A stretch of DNA of 64,000 bases. Source: Mesostigma viride (lineage: Eukaryota; Streptophyta; Mesostigmatophyceae; Mesostigmatales; Mesostigmataceae). Positions within the stretch are counted from its first letter, which is position 1. Every line of letters begins with the position of its first letter. The position numbers and the translations under genes are program-made. Of this stretch, positions 42,801 through 53,855 are shown one piece after another. Under the pieces are notes generated by a model. It was not told the DNA's origin, did no database searches, and worked only from the letters and a program-made list of their open reading frames with translations. The DNA lies in NCBI GenBank assembly GCA_009746045.1, contig RPFO01000670.1, positions 1,137,954 through 1,201,953 on the forward strand, written 5' to 3'.

Positions 42801-43475
42801 CAGGATCTCTAGGGTCTTGTACTTGGTATATCTGTCCACTGCCACCAGCAGCTTCAAACCCCTGATTCTCTGAATATCTACCTGCACATGGCCTGGCTGC
42901 AAAATAGGAGTCCTGGCATGAGACTGCTTGGGCTTTCTAGCAACTAGCCTGCACTTGCAAGCTTGAGCAACCTGTTGGCAGATGGAGTACAACTCACTTC
43001 CTCCCAGCCGTCTAGCAACTTGCAAAGACTGAGCTGCATGGCCAAACATGGTATGCAACCTTGAGGCAATGTCATACAAGAGAGAAAACCTTTTATTGTC
43101 ATTATTAGCACTCAAGGTATGTACAGATCCCTTATGTACAGGAGGCACCAGGGTCGTGCCTGTCAGACTGTCTCCAGCCCTATCCTCATCCTGACCATCC
43201 TGTGCCAGTCCTGCACGGTCAGAATGCTTCTGAGATCCACCTGGGTCCACATCACCAGGTCCTACCTCAGGCTCAGCACCGCCATGGCGGGCACGTTGGC
43301 GAGTAACCACTGCAGCTACAGCTGGCATACTCTCTGTGGTAACCAAGCTTGCCCCATCGTGTCCAATAGGCTCTTTCACTAGAGCATGGGGCTGCCCCTC
43401 ACTGCTGTCACTAGCAGCTTCATTACACACCCCTGGGGGCACCCTCCAGGGTTCAGGGATGTGTGCAGGCTCATA
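39885..43475 (-). CDS. CopA#2 Pol, intact frame
   Basis: Same length and domain order as the CopA#1 pol, with only a few substitutions (for example an Asn for Asp next to VAECRA, Asn for Thr in GEVNAPVMG). Catalytic motifs are all present: CDIQFECC, DTNA, LHGDDL, VDSS. The preceding stop is TGA TAT rather than TGA CTT. Gag upstream is frameshifted, so a Gag-Pol product from this copy is unlikely. Confidence 0.88.
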   Translation of the reverse strand, partial: YEPAHIPEPWRVPPGVCNEAASDSSEGQPHALVKEPIGHDGASLVTTESMPAVAAVVTRQRARHGGAEPEVGPGDVDPGGSQKHSDRAGLAQDGQDEDRAGDSLTGTTLVPPVHKGSVHTLSANNDNKRFSLLYDIASRLHTMFGHAAQSLQVARRLGGSELYSICQQVAQACKCRLVARKPKQSHARTPILQPGHVQVDIQRIRGLKLLVAVDRYTKYKTLEILPDMEKPTLIAALKLTRSRYPGLELLQCDIQFECCENLPEFPELLITPRESHGQQGVVERAIQEIKTVLLVERIPRTSSAIVTSAWLRSVEDRLNLRTPMFFGDIAINPLMLHTRMLPADAEQAWKEKLEAKFLKLRQKDKGWSVLEPNVGQQVVVWKEPSFPGKRGSWHDGVVTRVEAAGHKCWVAIDGSQAVHRLSWSKIRPRGGNQGDLFQVPAGVQGGGDVELPDQGATAVSSPQGDPGPAPGVPSHTVVGQAGGQAAPPERPDTRPRGVRLSDIVQALQRAKKEPKVSKLVQLDEPEVAAMEIDTNAQVSVMGPQHTGELLVGEPSCPWVSDFSGRTHLRVLGEVNAPVMGVDVTFLVLEDYDGPVILGQNFLGNPGISIRATALRRDGWGMIPLENFRTTFPVRCRAKPVKGVKWDEGEVPPAASLVIPAVLHPSSIGITHRSLAAHSPLTYDQLVQEMSSPTLFEAWKLAFSKALEEWLQFECAAPTDRRPPASRKLALRFVLKRKVVDEVSVPHVRPVLNEYHGTGSLPGEELYTPGMLHDTWRILLCLYVGLLNRGAAMSSVLLDFKRAFLKSDPEVARRVWKQDEPYCVEVPAIWKLELHQQFLVILKGLEGLRSSPIIWRLTLQEALISECGLRVSSVDPCLLLAQWEGLPVYASLHGDDLHLLAPTTWLKKYIPVISGKFSLGKELWQEPNKPVVFCGMQATLFRRDGEWSIRLQAGGDYKQTIVKALPEKITQAAGPELRGMWAWFASICGPSLMVHSRMPDEVLEDEKPRVIARLVESTPDLILSGIDFAQPITLEIFVDSSMDARQVTKVRGRSAALFAFYQSRASLFSWYSRLQKRVCISSNVAECRAICEGIQSSLYIKELMLELASVTPWTLQMETLLLTDSMGMVQFVHKQLARSRDLDYLLLKELASLVDLKHIPGEENPADALTKLPHKAPAQYNVLRKLMNADCQVGLSV

Positions 43476-44662
43476 TCAATGATCAGCAGCCTTGCCCTTG
43501 CCCTTGTCCTGGGATGGACCAGCCTTGTCCTTGCTGCCACCCTGAGCTGGCTTGCTCTGACCTTCCTGCCTCAGGTACGAGGGACACTCATTCCTGAAGT
43601 GACCCTTCCCCTGGCAGAAATAACATTCCACCTGACTGATGTCCCGTGAGGTCCCACTGCTGGGCCCAGCCTTGGGAGGACCACCCACCCTCTTGAAGTC
43701 AAACTGGGACTGTGGATGTCCCGACTTCGGCGGGGTCCCCCGTCCAGCCCTTCTGTCACGCCCCCTCCTGGACCTTCCTCGACCCCTTGAAGAGGTCTCA
43801 GGCCCTCTCGAGGACGCTGGGCCCCCGTGGCCCGATCCCCTCATGGACTTAACCGTGGGTTCAGTGGCCTCCTCATCATTCTGACGAGGGCGCTTACCCC
43901 CACGTACTTGCCGCTGAAACACTCATACAACTGATCCGTCATGGCTGCCCAGCCATGGACCTGTCGCATGTGGATGGTCACATTATCCATGGTGACCGGA
44001 TCCAGTTGCAGCGACTTGAGAAAGTCGCCCATGGCCATCCGATCTGCGACGAAGAAGCCCTTGGCCATGGCGTCCTCCCTCAGCTTGACGAAGTCTTCAA
44101 AGGCGTGGACCACTAGTTGTCCCTTGATGGGCTTGTAGTCCAGGTATTCTTGCTTCAGGTGGGACCCATCTATGGTCCTCTTGTCACTCAGGAACACCCT
44201 GAGTCGCGTCATAAACGCCGCCCAGGTGTCCCCCGCCGCGTGTCGCTCCCGAACAAACTTGAACAGCCGCCTCGCCGACTGCCGTATGTAGGCACTAGAC
44301 GCCAGGATGCGAAGCTTGTCACCGTTGTATATCTCCGTGTACAAGTTCATGTCCTCTAACATCCTTTCAGCATCCCGGGGCTGCCAATTGTCCTTGATGG
44401 ACTGAAACTGGCCTAGCACCGCGTACCCCTCAGCAACGGTTGGTCGCTTAGGCGCCGCTTGATCTGCGGCTGGCGCGTGCTGCCCGCCCTGAGATCCTTG
44501 GCTCTGATTATCTGGCACCTCAGCCTGGTCTCCCAGCGCCTGGCCGTCCCCGCGTCCATCGCGTCCACCGCGTCCATCGCGTCCATCTCGTCCATCTAGC
44601 CCAGCGCCGCGCCGTCCGAAGCCCATAAAGCCCGCTTGTTGGTTGATAGCTCCATCCTCCAT
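43476..44662 (-). pseudogene. CopA#2 gag, one-base deletion
   Basis: ATG at 44662 (minus). Compared with the copies at 31632 and 52453, one base is lost near 43905 (GTGGGGGTAAG instead of GTGGGTGGTAAG). This separates the core (frame ending 43841) from the zinc-knuckle part (43476-43922 frame). Sequence before the ATG is not the normal CopA leader but an inverted piece of the 3' UTR. Confidence 0.85.
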
Positions 44663-44939
44663 GCTGGTGAGGTGGCGACAGGTCCCCTGATTTTCCACGG
44701 TTGGAACGAGTAGAGGAGCTTGTGTTTGGCATGTGCTTCGCGTAGATGTGGTGTCTGGTTCGATAAGGGGCAGCAGACCGGCGCCGACTCCCGTCTGGGG
44801 GTCAGCAATGTTTTCTGATGAGCTGTTGTGGGTGATCTGTGGGGTTTCGCCTAAGGTCCTGAAGGTTGTACATACTTCTCAAGTTCTTAACTGAACACCT
44901 ATGGGCTGCCACAGTTGGCCAACCTCTTGTACATGGGTA
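44660..44939 (-). other. Inverted 3' UTR fragment used as leader of CopA#2
   Basis: Matches 36650-36945 of the 3' UTR in reverse relative to the gene. It replaces the roughly 1.1 kb leader with the ORF0 region seen in CopA#1. The junction with gag falls in the shared phrase ATGGxGGATGG, a microhomology between the 3' UTR (ATGGTGGATGG) and the gag start (ATGGAGGATGG). Confidence 0.8.
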
Positions 44940-45634
44940 AGTTAAACGTTCTTCGCACACGCAATGTGAAGGATATGGTTGCAATGCAGCAATGTGTGAA
45001 TATGGTTGGAAACGGAGCTTTGTTAAATCGGATAATGTTTACAGCGCACAACACTTGAGGCTTGCACACGAGCTTGCCAAGTCAAGGCACAACACGTGAG
45101 GCGGGCTCGCAAGAGATGCCCATTTGGCACTGGCCTATTGTTTATATACTTGTGCACTGTGCTTGCTAGTCCTGAGCAGCCTAGGAGGCCTGCTCAGTAA
45201 TAACACCCCCGGTACAGTATTCACTACCTGTACAGCGCCCAACTCCTATACAGTAGGTCTGCCATACAGGCACAGTGACTACAGAGCACAGTCCACAGTG
45301 ACTATTGCATCTGCACCTAGAAGTCCAGGACTAAGCCTGCGGTACCAACAGACCACAGGTTAAGGTTCCTATTTCCTGCGTACGACGTATCAATCCAATA
45401 CCGTCGTAGGTACAGCACCTAATTCCTGTCAGCCCAGGAATTACTGTCGACCCCATATGTCGTCGGCAAATATTCACGTCCGACTTAGAAGAACAGCCGG
45501 CTCGCGCTCGCGCGCGACCGGGAAGTCGGAACGCCATAACTTTCTTGATACTTGTCGGAATGAACTCGTTCCGGTGCCGCTGGAATCGCAGAGATATGCC
45601 GAATCAGGATCACGCCAATGCGCTTGGCGTTAAC
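44940..45634 (-). mobile_element. Central CopA LTR shared by two tandem element bodies
   Basis: Minus-strand LTR with the usual ends GTTAACGCC and AACGTTTAACT. On one side is a 3' UTR with polypurine tract (45635 onward). On the other is the leader of the gag-pol body. It therefore serves as 3' LTR of one body and 5' LTR of the next. Confidence 0.85.
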
Positions 45635-46090
45635 TCCAATCCTTTCTTTTCTTGAGCTGTAGCAGCTCACACAAGTCTACATACAAACACACACAATGGG
45701 TACTGGATATCCTCCCCAGACTACAAGTCACAACCCGCTGGGCATGACAGTCAGCTTGGATTCCTTATTATATGTACATAGCACCCATATCTCGTCGTCT
45801 GTCTCTGGTCCTCTACGGAGGACTGAGTTGAACTCAGTCCTCTCTAGAGGACCGAGTTTTTGGGTTTCGTAGAAAATTCGCCCCGGTCAGAATGTTTGAC
45901 AAAAAAATTCTCTCAAAATTTATTCAAATACTACGTGAAAAGATCTTTCTTGGACATATTTTTGGGATTTTTTTGGATTTTGTATGAGCGGCTAAATGTA
46001 CGGTCAAAGTACAGGTGGTAAGGGTACTTTTCCACGTGAAACGCGAGTTCCGGAAATGCACGACCTAGCCATGGCGGCTCGCGCCCATGC

Positions 46091-46342
46091 ATGCAGTTTA
46101 CGTTTGCGGACGAGTTATCTGTCCAAACTCAGGAAATAGATTTAATATGCCCTAAAGATGATAAAAATCAATTTTTAGCTCGCGGGGATGCGATTTACCC
46201 GGTGTCGGCACTGTTCTTGCTGGAAAAAACTGCGATAAGGCAGGTCGACGGAATTGATGACTGCGCTTGCTTTCCGGCGCAATTTCAATGGCTGATAGGT
46301 TTCTTTCTACATTGTAACATGCATTGTATTAGAATAAATTGA
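46091..46342 (+). CDS. Unrecognised ORF in the TA-flanked element
   Basis: 83 codons, opening MQFTFADELSVQTQEIDLIC and including DAIYPVSALFLLEKTAI. It looks protein-like but matches no family I know. It may be a captured exon; the coding-like part could end at a donor site near 46291. Confidence 0.3.
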   Translation: MQFTFADELSVQTQEIDLICPKDDKNQFLARGDAIYPVSALFLLEKTAIRQVDGIDDCACFPAQFQWLIGFFLHCNMHCIRIN

Positions 46343-47154
46343 GTGACAGTATAGATTTGATGATTTCGACCATTCTGTCACGTCATGGCCTATGTGCCGC
46401 AAAGTGCCACTTTTGCGGGCACCGCCTGGGCCAAGGTAACGCCAGCCGTGCCAGGTAAAGCCGGATAATCGTTGCCTCTTCGTTTCTTGATGTTCGTACA
46501 TGAGTTTAAGCTTGCGAGGCGTTGTCAGGTTCAAGTCTTGATGCTCTTTCTTGACCGTTGCCTGCCCCTCTCTAAAACCCCCTTTTCAGATGATGTTATC
46601 AGGCATTTGCCTTAACCCAGTGTAGTTGTGCAGGGTTTTAGGAGCTGTGCAGGTTTAAACACCTTCATAGATGTTAGTTATTCTTTTGCTACGTTCATAC
46701 TGCATGATTGTGTGGCCACGGGCTGCGTCAAGGGTGCATTCAAGCTTTTACGGGTGAGTGAAAAGTCTTGGTGACAAACCACTGCCATCATGTGCCGGCA
46801 ACTATGTTGGCCACATCATGGCAAGGCAAAACAGTTATAGCCATATCTATTGTTGTTAGAAACAAAGGAAATATGCTTAACCTACCCATTATATTGGTGG
46901 TTGACACTTATAATGTAACCCTTGGTTGGTAGGTATCCAAGCCCATTCCCTACATGCATGCATAGGCTCTCACTACATGATAAGGTATGATATACCTGAA
47001 GTATGATGATGCAAGTGTGTTGTCCTGTAATGCTTGAAGGGAAATGAGTTGATTGGGGTGGTTGGTGGCCACGGTGGTGTAGTATGACCGCACTTACATG
47101 CTAGCAAAGTTAGCAAAAGCCCCATTCCTCTCCTGAGGACTGAGAGTTTTTTAA

Positions 47155-47385
47155 TTGTTTCAGGCAGTTGCAGTGGCCAAATCGAGCCCAGTTTTTTGCC
47201 ACGTTTCAAGAACTATATTGTTTACATGCCTATATTTTTTCTTCATGCACCAGGATTTGATTGAATTTTTTCCACTCGTTCTTATCCCGAAAAATGCAAA
47301 TTCGCGAGGGGTGCCCAACGTCCGCGTAATTTTCAGGTGTCCGGGTCAAGTTTTCACATATGCAGTATTTTTGCCAACAAAATGA
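47155..47385 (+). CDS. Second unrecognised ORF in the TA-flanked element
   Basis: 76 codons; the C-terminal part reads IEFFPLVLIPKNANSRGV and VIFRCPGQVFTYAVFLPTK. It is possibly a later exon of the same captured or transposon gene as 46091-46342. No domain recognised. Confidence 0.25.
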   Translation: MFQAVAVAKSSPVFCHVSRTILFTCLYFFFMHQDLIEFFPLVLIPKNANSRGVPNVRVIFRCPGQVFTYAVFLPTK

Positions 47386-48105
47386 CATCTAGTACACCCC
47401 TGATCCACATCAAAACATTTGGGATGGACCCCCCACCTAGTCGCTACACGCGGTTGAAAGTTGTCAACTCAGTCCTCCTGTGAGGACTGAGTTGGGACAG
47501 ACGACGAGATATTGGCTCAGGAGCACAAACAAATTACAATGAGTCCCTATCCCTTCACGGGAGGCTCGTTGTGTTACCCATGTACAAGAGGTTGGCCAAC
47601 TGTGGCAGCCCATAGGTGTTCAGTTAAGAACTTGAGAAGTATGTACAACCTTCAGGACCTTAGGCGAAACCCCACAGATCACCCACAACAGCTCATCAGA
47701 AAACATTGCTGACCCCCAGACGGGAGTCGGCGCCGGTCTGCTGCCCCTTATCGAACCAGACACAACATCTACGCGAAGCACATGCAAAACACAAGCTCCT
47801 CTACTCGTTCCAACCGTGGAAAATCAGGGGACCTGTCGCCACCTCACCAGCATGGTGGATGGGTCAGCCAGTCCGTGAAACTCTGCCTTAAGACGGCACC
47901 AGGGAATCGAACCCCGCCCACAAACCACAGATCTGGGGAAACCTCAGACTGAGATGAAAACCCCAGATAGACATCTCTCCATCAGAGACAATGTCAGACA
48001 TTCCCACACCAGAGACATGTCTCACCCCTCAAGGTGTGCTCAGGATTATGTACAATCAAGCTCCCAGCCTGATATCCAGAGTCTTAAGCACCCAGCTCTC
48101 AGCTT

Positions 48106-51100
48106 TTAGACAGATAGACCGACTTGACAGTCAGCATTCATGAGCTTCCTCAGTACATTGTACTGGGCTGGGGCCTTGTGTGGCAGCTTTGTCAATGCAT
48201 CAGCAGGGTTCTCCTCGCCAGGGATATGCTTCAAGTCAACCAAACTGGCCAACTCCTTTAGCAACAAATAATCCAGGTCCCGGCTCCTGGCCAGCTGCTT
48301 GTGAACAAACTGGACCATACCCATGCTGTCTGTTAGCAACAACGTCTCCATCTGCAAGGTCCAAGGGGTAACTGAAGCCAGCTCCAGCATTAACTCCTTT
48401 ATGTACAGGCTGGACTGGATCCCCTCACATATGGCCCTGCATTCTGCCACATCTGAACTGATACAGACCCTCTTCTGCAGTCTGCTGTACCAGCTGAACA
48501 AACTTGCCCTGCTCTGATAAAAAGCAAACAGAGCAGCAGATCTCCCCCTGACCTTGGTAACCTGGCGAGCATCCATGGAACTGTCAACAAAGATCTCCAA
48601 GGTGATAGGCTGGGCAAAGTCAATCCCAGACAAGATCAGATCAGGGGTACTCTCCACCAACCGGGCTATGACTCGAGGCTTCTCATCCTCAAGCACCTCA
48701 TCAGGCATTCTGCTATGGACCATCAAAGACGGACCACAGATGCTGGCAAACCAGGCCCACATGCCTCTCAACTCAGGTCCTGCAGCCTGGGTGATCTTCT
48801 CTGGCAAGGCCTTCACAATGGTCTGTTTATAATCTCCTCCAGCCTGAAGCCTGATACTCCACTCCCCGTCCCTCCTGAACAGGGTAGCCTGCATTCCACA
48901 GAACACTACAGGCTTGTTGGGCTCCTGCCACAGCTCCTTGCCCAGTGAAAACTTGCCACTGATGACAGGAATATACTTCTTCAGCCAGGTCGTGGGGGCT
49001 AGCAAATGCAGATCATCTCCATGCAAACTAGCATACACTGGCAGACCCTCCCATTGGGCCAGCAGCAAACAGGGATCAACTGAAGACACTCTCAAGCCAC
49101 ACTCACTGATCAGAGCTTCCTGCAGCGTGAGCCTCCAGATGATTGGGCTCGACCTGAGTCCTTCCAGGCCCTTCAGAATAACCAGGAATTGTTGATGCAG
49201 CTCCAGCTTCCAGATGGCAGGCACCTCAACACAGTAAGGCTCATCCTGCTTCCACACCCTCCTGGCCACTTCTGGATCAGATTTTAAAAATGCCCTCTTG
49301 AAGTCCAGCAGCACTGATGACATAGCTGCTCCCCTGTTCAGCAACCCCACGTAGAGACATAGCAAAATTCTCCATGTGTCGTGTAGCATCCCTGGCGTGT
49401 ATAGCTCCTCTCCTGGCAGACTCCCCGTGCCGTGATACTCATTCAGGACAGGCCTGACATGGGGCACTGATACCTCATCCACAACCTTCCTCTTCAGCAC
49501 AAATCTCAAAGCAAGCTTCCTTGATGCTGGGGGACGTCTGTCTGTTGGTGCAGCACACTCAAACTGCAGCCACTCCTCCAATGCCTTGGAGAAGGCGAGC
49601 TTCCAAGCCTCAAACAAAGTAGGCGAGCTCATCTCTTGGACCAGCTGGTCATATGTCAAAGGAGAGTGTGCAGCAAGGCTCCTGTGAGTTATGCCAATAC
49701 TGCTGGGGTGCAACACAGCTGGAATAACCAAACTGGCCGCTGGGGGCACCTCCCCTTCATCCCATTTTACACCCTTGACCGGCTTGGCCCTGCACCTGAC
49801 TGGAAATGTTGTCCTGAAATTTTCTAGGGGAATCATCCCCCAGCCATCTCTTCTCAGAGCTGTAGCTCTGATAGAAATTCCAGGATTGCCCAGAAAATTC
49901 TGACCCAAAATCACAGGGCCATCATAGTCCTCTAGGACAAGGAAGGTCACATCCACACCCATGACAGGGGCATTAACCTCTCCCAACACCCTTAGATGCG
50001 TCCTACCACTGAAATCAGACACCCAGGGGCAACTTGGTTCTCCGACCAGCAGTTCTCCTGTATGCTGAGGTCCCATGACAGAAACCTGCGCATTGGTATC
50101 TATCTCCATGGCAGCTACCTCAGGTTCATCCAACTGGACAAGCTTGGACACCTTAGGCTCCTTCTTGGCTCTTTGCAAAGCCTGTACAATATCTGATAGA
50201 CGCACACCCCTAGGCCTGGTGTCGGGCCGTTCCGGAGGTGCAGCCTGTCCGCCTGCTTGCCCAACCACCGTATGTGAAGGTACCCCAGGGGCCGGGCCAG
50301 GGTCACCCTGAGGGCTCGATACAGCTGTAGCACCCTGATCAGGAAGCTCCACGTCACCCCCGCCTTGTACACCAGCGGGCACCTGGAAGAGGTCTCCTTG
50401 ATTACCTCCCCGGGGACGGATCTTTGACCAGGACAGACGGTGCACTGCTTGGGAGCCATCAATGGCCACCCAGCACTTATGGCCAGCGGCTTCTACTCGG
50501 GTCACCACCCCATCATGCCAGCTGCCACGTTTCCCTGGAAAGCTTGGTTCCTTCCACACAACAACCTGTTGTCCAACGTTAGGTTCTAGGACACTCCAGC
50601 CCTTGTCTTTCTGCCTCAGCTTGAGGAACTTGGCCTCTAGCTTCTCCTTCCATGCCTGCTCAGCATCAGCTGGCAGCATCCTGGTATGCAGCATAAGAGG
50701 ATTGATGGCAATGTCACCAAAGAACATGGGAGTCCTCAGGTTCAGCCTGTCCTCCACAGAACGTAGCCATGCAGATGTCACAATGGCAGATGACGTCCTT
50801 GGAATCCTCTCCACCAGCAGCACAGTCTTGATCTCTTGGATGGCTCTCTCCACCACCCCTTGCTGGCCGTGGCTCTCCCTGGGTGTAATCAGCAACTCTG
50901 GAAACTCTGGCAGGTTCTCACAGCACTCAAACTGAATGTCACACTGCAACAACTCCAACCCAGGGTACCTGCTCCTTGTCAACTTCAGAGCAGCAATCAA
51001 TGTAGGCTTCTCCATGTCAGGCAGGATCTCTAGGGTCTTGTACTTGGTATATCTGTCCACTGCCACCAGCAGCTTCAAACCCCTGATTCTCTGAATATCT

Positions 51101-51378
51101 ACCTGCACATGGCCTGGCTGCAAAATAGGAGTCCTGGCATGAGACTGCTTGGGCTTTCTAGCAACTAGCCTGCACTTGCAAGCTTGAGCAACCTGTTGGC
51201 AGATGGAGTACAACTCACTTCCTCCCAGCCGTCTAGCAACTTGCAAAGACTGAGCTGCATGGCCAAACATGGTATGCAACCTTGAGGCAATGTCATACAA
51301 GAGAGAAAACCTTTTATTGTCATTGTTAGCACTCAAGGTATGTACAGATCCCTTATGTACAGGAGGCACCAGGGTCGT
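48106..51378 (-). pseudogene. CopA pol, 5'-truncated, joined to inverted leader
   Basis: Reads as CopA pol from VPPVHKGSVHTLSANN to the stop with all integrase, retropepsin-like, RT and RNase H motifs intact. At 51371-51378 (AGGGTCGT) it switches to leader sequence in the opposite orientation. An in-frame extension to 51654 is antisense leader and not part of the protein. The normal pol N-terminus and gag are missing on this strand. Confidence 0.85.
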
Positions 51379-52452
51379 TGCCGGTTGCGGTGTGCAGCGT
51401 TTACGACGAGAGGAGCTCGTCCGGTGGTGAATGGTGCAGGAGGAACAACGGCAGCAGGATTTCCGGTTTCGGCAGTCTGCTGGGGGTTCGATTTCTCCTG
51501 AATTACGCCGTGTCGTTCGGGATCTATCTTTGTTGCTTGCAGATCGTCCGCCTGTAAATCGCAGCTTCGTGCAATTCGTCGACGACCAGGTCGAAGACTG
51601 GGAGCGAATTCTGCGACACGTACAAACCATCGTCATTCCGGAGCACCGGAGCATCGACGACCTTGAGCAGGAGCTTCACGGGTTGGTCGGCATCCAGACG
51701 GTGATTACTGCAGTAGCAGAGCGAGTGCGGACGGAGTTGGCAGCAAGGCGAGGCGAGGTTGCGGAGGCAGCTGGCGCAGGGCGACACGAGTTTGTGCCGA
51801 CAGTAGCGGGCGCGGGAGTACCACGTGCTTTCGCAGGCGGCATCGGCGGCGAGGGTGTTGCAGCGGGTCCAGTTGGCGTGAACGACGCGGAGCGGAGCAT
51901 CACAGGCGGCTTGCAGAGGTCGGGGCGACAGCGGAAGCCATCGCCGGAGGACCGCGCGCAACAAGAGTCGGCAGGTTTCCAGAGCGAGTAAGAGTTCCTT
52001 TTCAGGAACTGCCCCCGCCCCTTCGCGTTCGTGTGACGCGTTGGGAGGAGTTTGCACCTCTTAGGTACGAGAGTGACCTTGAGGTAGGAGCAGGGGGTGT
52101 CGCTGGGCTAGGCGACGAGGCACTCGGCGACCACGAGGTGCCAACGTACAATCCGCGAGGTGCCAACGACGGGTTGTCACCTGTCTACTTTACCAACGGT
52201 GACGATTCAGTCATCGCGGGCCGACAGCGGGTCGACGACGGCGCAGCAGGTAGCAGGGTACCAGAGCTGATTGTGGTGAGCGACAGCGACGACGACAGCG
52301 ACAAGGAGAACCAGGACGCGCCTGGGGCCAGCCGTGGTGGTCTTGCCTGAGTGGTAACACTTGGCACTTTCCTTTCTTGTTCAGTAGCTTATATTGCTTT
52401 AATTGCTGCTTGGCCACTTGGCTGGCTGTAGCAGATCTGAACAGAGGCCATC
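51379..52452 (+). pseudogene. CopA leader with ORF0, inverted segment
   Basis: Matches 30560-31631. ORF0 runs intact from ATG 51431 through the region that is shifted in CopA#1, to a stop at 51991 after an independent frame change near 51880. The C-terminal part continues at 52033-52350 and again ends in PELIVVSDSDDDSDKENQ. It is orientated opposite to the pol next to it. Confidence 0.5.
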
Positions 52453-53640
52453 ATGGAGGATGGAGCTATCAACCAACAAGCGGGCTTTATGGGCTTCGGA
52501 CGGCGCGGCGCTGGGCTAGATGGACGAGATGGACGCGATGGACGCGGTGGACGCGATGGACGCGGGGGCGGCCAGGCGCTGGGAGACCAGGCTGAGGTGC
52601 CAGATAATCAGAGCCAAGGATCGCAGGGCGGGCAGCACGCGCCAGCCGCAGATCAAGCGGCGCCTAAGCGACCAACCGTTGCTGAGGGGTACGCGGTGCT
52701 AGGCCAGTTTCAGTCCATCAAGGACAATTGGCAGCCCCGGGATGCTGAAAGGATGTTAGAGGACATGAACTTGTACACGGAGATATACAACGGTGACAAG
52801 CTTCGCATCCTGGCGTCTAGTGCCTACATACGGCAGTCGGCGAGGCGGCTGTTCAAGTTTGTTCGGGAGCGACACGCGGCGGGGGACACCTGGACGGCGT
52901 TTATGACGCGACTCAGGTCGTTCCTGAGTGACAAGAGGACCATAGATGGGTCCCACCTGAAGCAAGAATACCTGGACTACAAGCCCATCAAGGGGCAGCT
53001 AGTGGTCCACGCCTTTGAAGACTTCGTCAAGCTGAGGGAGGACGCCATGGCCAAGGGCTTCTTCGTCGCAGATCGGATGGCCATGGGCGACTTTCTCAAG
53101 TCGCTGCAGCTGGATCCGGTCACCATGGATAATGTGACCATCCACATGCGACAGGTCCATGGCTGGGCAGCCATGACGGACCAGTTGTATGAGTGTTTCA
53201 GCGGCAAGTACGTGGGTGGTAAGCGCCCTCGTCAGGGTGATGAGGAGGCCGCTGAACCCACGGTTAAGTCCATGAGGGGATCGGGCCACGGGGGCCCAGC
53301 GCCCTCGAGAGGGCCTGAGACCTCTTCAAGGGGTCGAGGAAGGTCCAGGAGGGGGCGTGACAGAAGGGCTGGACGGGGGACCCCGCCGAAGTCGGGACAT
53401 CCACAGTCCCAGTTTGACTTCAAGAGGGTGGGTGGTCCTCCCAAGGCTGGGCCCAGCAGTGGGACCTCACGGGACATCAGTCAGGTGGAATGTTATTTCT
53501 GCCAGGGGAAGGGTCACTTCAGGAATGAGTGTCCCTCGTACCTGAGGCAGGAAGGTCAGAGCAAGCCAGCTCAGGGTGGCAGCAAGGACAAGGCTGGTCC
53601 ATCCCAGGACAAGGGCAAGGGCAAGGCTGCTGATCATTGA
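52453..53640 (+). CDS. CopA gag copy 3, intact, in the inverted block
   Basis: 395 codons nearly identical to the CopA#1 gag (for example EEAAEPTVK for EEATEPTVK), ending TGA CTT. Only the first ~70 codons of pol follow before the break at 53855. Confidence 0.85.
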   Translation: MEDGAINQQAGFMGFGRRGAGLDGRDGRDGRGGRDGRGGGQALGDQAEVPDNQSQGSQGGQHAPAADQAAPKRPTVAEGYAVLGQFQSIKDNWQPRDAERMLEDMNLYTEIYNGDKLRILASSAYIRQSARRLFKFVRERHAAGDTWTAFMTRLRSFLSDKRTIDGSHLKQEYLDYKPIKGQLVVHAFEDFVKLREDAMAKGFFVADRMAMGDFLKSLQLDPVTMDNVTIHMRQVHGWAAMTDQLYECFSGKYVGGKRPRQGDEEAAEPTVKSMRGSGHGGPAPSRGPETSSRGRGRSRRGRDRRAGRGTPPKSGHPQSQFDFKRVGGPPKAGPSSGTSRDISQVECYFCQGKGHFRNECPSYLRQEGQSKPAQGGSKDKAGPSQDKGKGKAADH

Positions 53641-53855
53641 CTTGAGCCTGCACACATCCCTGAACCCTGGAGGGTGCCCCCAGGGGTGTGTAATGAAGCT
53701 GCTAGTGACAGCAGTGAGGGGCAGCCCCATGCTCTAGTGAAAGAGCCTAATGGACACGATGGGGCAAGCTTGGTTACCACAGAGAGTATGCCAGCTGTAG
53801 CTGTAGTGGTTACTCGCCAACGTGCCCGCCATGGCGGTGCTGAGCCTGAGGTAGG
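53641..53855 (+). pseudogene. CopA pol N-terminal fragment
   Basis: In frame after the gag TGA, through ARHGGAEPEVG, then cut at 53855/53856 where inverted LTR sequence (TATGTCGTCGGCAAA) begins without clear microhomology. Confidence 0.8.

Larger units (their letters stand above)
45790..47509. mobile_element. TIR element with TA target duplication inside CopA#2
   Basis: 14 bp terminal inverted repeats TCTCGTCGTCTGTC (45790-45803) and GACAGACGACGAGA (47496-47509), flanked by TA on both sides (45788-45789 and 47510-47511). The site is uninterrupted at about 37970. Just inside each end are hairpins built on ACTCAGTCCTC/GAGGACTGAGT. A TA duplication suggests the Tc1/mariner-like group, although no transposase was recognised. 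At least two ORFs of ordinary composition lie inside (46091-46342 and about 47155-47385). Confidence 0.75.
45635..48105 (-). other. 3' UTR of the second CopA#2 body, split by a TA-flanked element
   Basis: Antisense CopA 3' UTR on both sides of the insertion at 45790-47509. The uninterrupted order is seen at 37747-38536. Confidence 0.75.

Noticed and set aside
51379..51654. N-terminal 92 residues fused to the pol ORF at 48106-51654
   Set aside because: They are the antisense translation of the leader/ORF0 region beyond an inversion junction.
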